Of a stretch of DNA of 7,222 nt, positions 5,202 through 7,222 are shown one piece after another. Under the pieces are notes generated by a model, which made no database searches, was not told the DNA's origin, and saw only the letters and a list, made by a program, of their open reading frames with translations. Numbering within the stretch: position 1 is the first letter of the stretch; each line of letters begins with the position of its first letter. The position numbers and the translations under genes were made by a program. This DNA is from Ilumatobacteraceae bacterium (GTDB taxonomy: Bacteria > Actinomycetota > Acidimicrobiia > Acidimicrobiales > Ilumatobacteraceae): contig SKFX01000144.1 of NCBI GenBank assembly GCA_007117775.1, positions 1 through 7,222 of the forward strand. Reading direction: 5' to 3'.

Positions 5202-5507
5202 ATGGCCGCAGTGGAGATCCTCGGCGACTATGCCGAAGAAGATGATTCGTGGATGGATCGCGCCGCCTGCAAAGGCTTGACGCAGCTGTTCTTTCCGTCC
5301 GCCGCCGAGCGCCCCCAGGCGCGTGAGCGCCGAGAGGCCGCCGCCCGACAGGTCTGCCGTGCATGCGGGGTCCAGAGCGACTGTCAATCCTTCGCACGCA
5401 CGAATCATGAGTACGGATTGTGGGGTGGCGAGTCCGAGGATGAGCGGCATGCGGCTGGCTTCCGCCTGATCGCGCCGATCGGTGTCCGCGCCCGTTCGGC
5501 GAGCTGA
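5202..5507 (+). CDS. WhiB-like iron-sulfur transcription factor
   Basis: A 101-aa member of the actinobacteria-specific Wbl family, which hold a redox- and NO-sensitive [4Fe-4S] cluster and mostly act by binding region 4 of the main sigma factor. The four cluster cysteines are C23 (RAACKG), C52, C55 (CxxC) and C61 (Cx5C). The preceding LFFP and the turn motif YGLWGGESEDER (71-82) are typical. Unlike many family members, it lacks a run of Arg/Lys after the turn motif: the tail GFRLIAPIGVRARSAS carries only three spaced arginines. DNA contact may thus be weak, or supplied by a partner. ATG at 5202 is supported by AGGGGGG ending 4 nt upstream. It has its own strong promoter and a long leader, and a ribokinase-like gene follows by 16 nt. 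The subclass (WhiB1-7 type) is not assigned. Confidence 0.92.
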   Translation: MAAVEILGDYAEEDDSWMDRAACKGLTQLFFPSAAERPQARERREAAARQVCRACGVQSDCQSFARTNHEYGLWGGESEDERHAAGFRLIAPIGVRARSAS

Positions 5508-5523
5508 GCGATCTGAGGCGAGC

Positions 5524-6375
5524 TTGATCGCCGTCGTCGGCAGTGCGAACGCCGACCTCGTCGCGAGTGTCGTGGGCCTGCCGGGTCGCGGTGAGACCGT
5601 GATGGCCGACCGATCCTCGATCGGCGTCGGCGGAAAAGGACTGAACCAGGCGCTGATGGCGAGACGTTTCGGAGTTGACGTCGCGTTCTTCGGCGCCGTC
5701 GGAGATGACCCCTACGCCGACATGATCATCAGTGCGCTCACCGACGAATCGATCGACATCTCGGCACTACAGGTCGTCAGTGGCCCAAGTGGCCTGGCGC
5801 TGATCACCGTCGATGCCGTTGGGGAGAACACGATCGTGGTGGTGCCCGGCGCCAACGCCGAGATGGTCGAGCCACTGGTCGATGAACGGGCCTCGGTGGT
5901 CCTCGCTCAGTTGGAGATTCCTCTCGAGGTGGTGAAGGCGGCGCTGCGTCGTGGGCGCGAGATCGGCGCACTCACGATTCTGAATCCCGCGCCGGCGTCG
6001 CTCAGCGCGGCAGACCTGCGCATGCTGGCAGCCGATATCGACATCTTGGTTCCCAACGAGCATGAGCTCGCAGCTCTCGGCGGCAGTCACGAGGTCCTCG
6101 GTGCCGGGATCGACACGCTCGTGGTCACTCGCGGCGCCGCCGGCGTCGAGGTGCACCATGGGGGAACCAGCTGGCAGCAGGAACCGTGCTCGGTGGTGGC
6201 GATCGACACCACCGGAGCCGGTGATGCATTCTGTGGCGCTCTAGCTGCCCGGCTGGCGCTTGGGTCACCGCTCGATGAAGCGGTGCGCTGGGGTGCTGCG
6301 GCCGGTGCCGCCGCAACGCAGATCACAGGGGCCACTCCCCCTCAGCTCACCTCGGTGAGCCAACTGTTGGCTTGA
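5524..6375 (+). CDS. Ribokinase-like PfkB-family sugar kinase
   Basis: A 283-aa ATP-dependent kinase of the PfkB/ribokinase family, which phosphorylate sugars, nucleosides or related alcohols in the cytoplasm. Motifs in order are GSANADLV (6-13, sugar binding), GVGGKGLNQA (34-43), NPAPAS (154-159), PNEHE (177-181), VTRGAAG (201-207) and DTTGAGDAF (228-236), with D234 as the catalytic base. TTG at 5524 is chosen because GAGG sits 5 nt upstream and the protein then begins right at the family's first strand. GTG at 5482 would overlap the whiB-like stop and add 14 residues without homology. The protein is slightly shorter than usual (about 300), and Leu replaces the usual Ala in GGKGANQ, next to the sugar site. 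The true substrate may be ribose, but deoxyribose, a nucleoside or another sugar is possible. It is probably co-transcribed with the whiB-like gene. Confidence 0.85.
   Translation: MIAVVGSANADLVASVVGLPGRGETVMADRSSIGVGGKGLNQALMARRFGVDVAFFGAVGDDPYADMIISALTDESIDISALQVVSGPSGLALITVDAVGENTIVVVPGANAEMVEPLVDERASVVLAQLEIPLEVVKAALRRGREIGALTILNPAPASLSAADLRMLAADIDILVPNEHELAALGGSHEVLGAGIDTLVVTRGAAGVEVHHGGTSWQQEPCSVVAIDTTGAGDAFCGALAARLALGSPLDEAVRWGAAAGAAATQITGATPPQLTSVSQLLA
6347..6375. other. 29-nt tail-to-tail overlap of kinase and prmA
   Basis: The kinase stop TGA is at 6373-6375 on the plus strand. The prmA stop TGA is at 6349-6347 on the minus strand, so the last nine or so codons of each gene share DNA. 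There is no room for a terminator between them, so the two transcripts must be complementary at their 3' ends. No clear hairpin with a T-run is seen nearby on either strand. Confidence 0.85.
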
Positions 6376-7222
6376 GGAAGGTGAGTGCCCCCCAGCCCGC
6401 CTCCAACGACACTGCGGTCTCCACGAGGAGCCCTGCAGCGCTGAGCCGCTCTCGGGCGGTATCGAGTTGACGCTCGAGGAGACCCGAAATGATCAGGGTC
6501 CCGCCCGGTCTGACCACGTCGATGAGCTGATCGGCCAGTTCGCCGATGATCGGTGCGAGCAGATTCGCCACCACGATCTCGAAGGTCTCTTTGATCTCGC
6601 AGAGCGGTGTGGTCGCGGCGTCGATCTCGACGCCGTTGCGCGCCCCATTGCGCCGTGTCGTCTCAACCGCCGATGCCGACAGATCGATCGCGGTCACCGA
6701 TCCTGATCCCGACACGGCGGCAACGATCGACAGCAATCCGCTGCCACAGCCGACATCGAGCACCGTGGGATCTTTCCCCGCCGCCTCAGCGAGGCACTTG
6801 CGCAGGGCCCGAGCGCACAACAGCGTGGTCGGGTGGTCGCCCATGCCGAAGCTCGCCTCCGGATCGATGATGATGTGCTCGAACGCATCATGGCTTCGAT
6901 CTGGCAGGCCCGCACTTGCGGGCATCCACGCTGGCTCGATCACCAGTGCCTCGTCGATCCAGATGGGTTGGGCCCAATCTCGCCACCGCGCGAGTGCTGC
7001 TGAGGTGGTCTGCTCGTATCGAAGACTCCATCGCCGCGGACCGTCAGCATCTCTCAGCGCGCCCGCCAGGGCGTCGTCGGGGGCCAGCACCAACTCGACA
7101 TGCTCATCGTCGACGGGGCGTTCCTCGAAGCCGTAGGCGCCGTGGGACCAGACGACATCGCAGGCCCGTGCCAGATCCTCGATGGGAACGACAACCACCA
7201 ACGTGGTCACCAACGTGGTCAC
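6347..7222 (-). CDS. prmA: Ribosomal protein L11 methyltransferase
   Basis: PrmA methylates ribosomal protein L11 using S-adenosylmethionine. The frame gives 291 aa from the window edge, close to E. coli PrmA (293 aa). An N-terminal substrate-recognition domain is followed by a class I methyltransferase domain. The diagnostic PrmA segments are DPEASFGMGDHPTT (120-133; usually FGTGTHxTT), VLDVGCGSGLLS (154-165, SAM binding), AID (178-180) and VVANLLAPII (217-226; usually VANI/LLA). They separate it from other small methyltransferases. Loss of the gene is tolerated in E. coli, and the role of the methylation is subtle. The start is uncertain. GTG codons at 7222, 7210 and 7198 all fit, because a 12-bp tandem repeat each time begins with GTG, and the upstream DNA is outside the window. 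It ends inside the kinase gene on the opposite strand. Confidence 0.87.
   Translation of the reverse strand: MTTLVTTLVVVVPIEDLARACDVVWSHGAYGFEERPVDDEHVELVLAPDDALAGALRDADGPRRWSLRYEQTTSAALARWRDWAQPIWIDEALVIEPAWMPASAGLPDRSHDAFEHIIIDPEASFGMGDHPTTLLCARALRKCLAEAAGKDPTVLDVGCGSGLLSIVAAVSGSGSVTAIDLSASAVETTRRNGARNGVEIDAATTPLCEIKETFEIVVANLLAPIIGELADQLIDVVRPGGTLIISGLLERQLDTARERLSAAGLLVETAVSLEAGWGALTFLKPTVGSPR
7199..7222 (-). repeat. Tandem 12-bp repeat at the start of prmA
   Basis: Read on the minus strand, GTGACCACGTTG occurs twice in a row (7222-7211 and 7210-7199), encoding (V/M)TTL twice. It is followed by GTGGTTGTCGTT (7198-7187), a possible decayed third unit. Each unit starts with a potential GTG start codon in frame. 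The repeat touches the window edge, so more copies may lie beyond it. Confidence 0.8.

Noticed and set aside
5482..5523. GTG start at 5482 for the kinase
   Set aside because: It overlaps the whiB-like stop and adds residues without homology; TTG at 5524 has GAGG 5 nt upstream and begins at the first conserved strand.
1..7222. Mobile element, CRISPR array, tRNA or rRNA
   Set aside because: No transposase or integrase frame, no regularly spaced repeats, and no cloverleaf or rRNA-like stretch was seen on either strand.

Overview
This window comes from a high-GC actinobacterium (about 60-65% GC by eye, not computed). The anchor is a WhiB-family protein, which outside phages is an actinobacterial hallmark. 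The GTG/TTG starts and several starts lying 6-7 nt after a -10 box (leaderless mRNAs) agree. The lineage could be Acidimicrobiia or another less-studied class; that is an impression, not a result.

Layout. Minus strand, right to left from 2952 to 1: a MurR/RpiR-type regulator with an HTH and a SIS domain, then peptide chain release factor 3 (prfC) starting 5 nt later. After these come a 112-aa CxxC...CxxxC zinc-finger/coiled-coil protein and possibly the start of another gene that runs off the left edge. Plus strand, from 2971: a clavaminate synthase/VioC/AsnO-like Fe(II)/2-oxoglutarate dioxygenase and a low-specificity threonine aldolase. A strong promoter and a foldable leader follow, then a WhiB-like protein and a ribokinase-family kinase. 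On the right, prmA (ribosomal protein L11 methyltransferase) runs on the minus strand. It overlaps the kinase tail to tail by 29 nt, and its 5' end is at the window edge.

How the genes may work together. The most interesting part is 2935-5062. The regulator and the dioxygenase are divergent, with only 18 bp between their ATGs, and those 18 bp hold one symmetric -10 box (TACACTA) readable on both strands. A perfect 8-bp inverted repeat (TGGAACAT/ATGTTCCA) flanks this box and is a candidate operator. The dioxygenase belongs to a group that hydroxylates the beta carbon of free L-amino acids. The next gene belongs to a family that splits beta-hydroxy-alpha-amino acids into glycine and an aldehyde. 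Together they suggest a two-step 'hydroxylate, then retro-aldol' route. It has the same logic as the first two steps of carnitine synthesis but uses a different oxygenase family. The substrate cannot be read from the sequence.

The WhiB gene has a TTGACC-N17-TACACT promoter whose -35 box contains the aldolase stop codon. Its leader is about 107 nt long and can form a three-way-junction fold. The ribokinase-like gene follows WhiB by 16 nt and is probably co-transcribed. prfC and prmA are ordinary translation-related genes. No tRNA, rRNA, CRISPR array, insertion sequence or clear rho-independent terminator was seen, and no gene-free stretch exceeds 139 bp.
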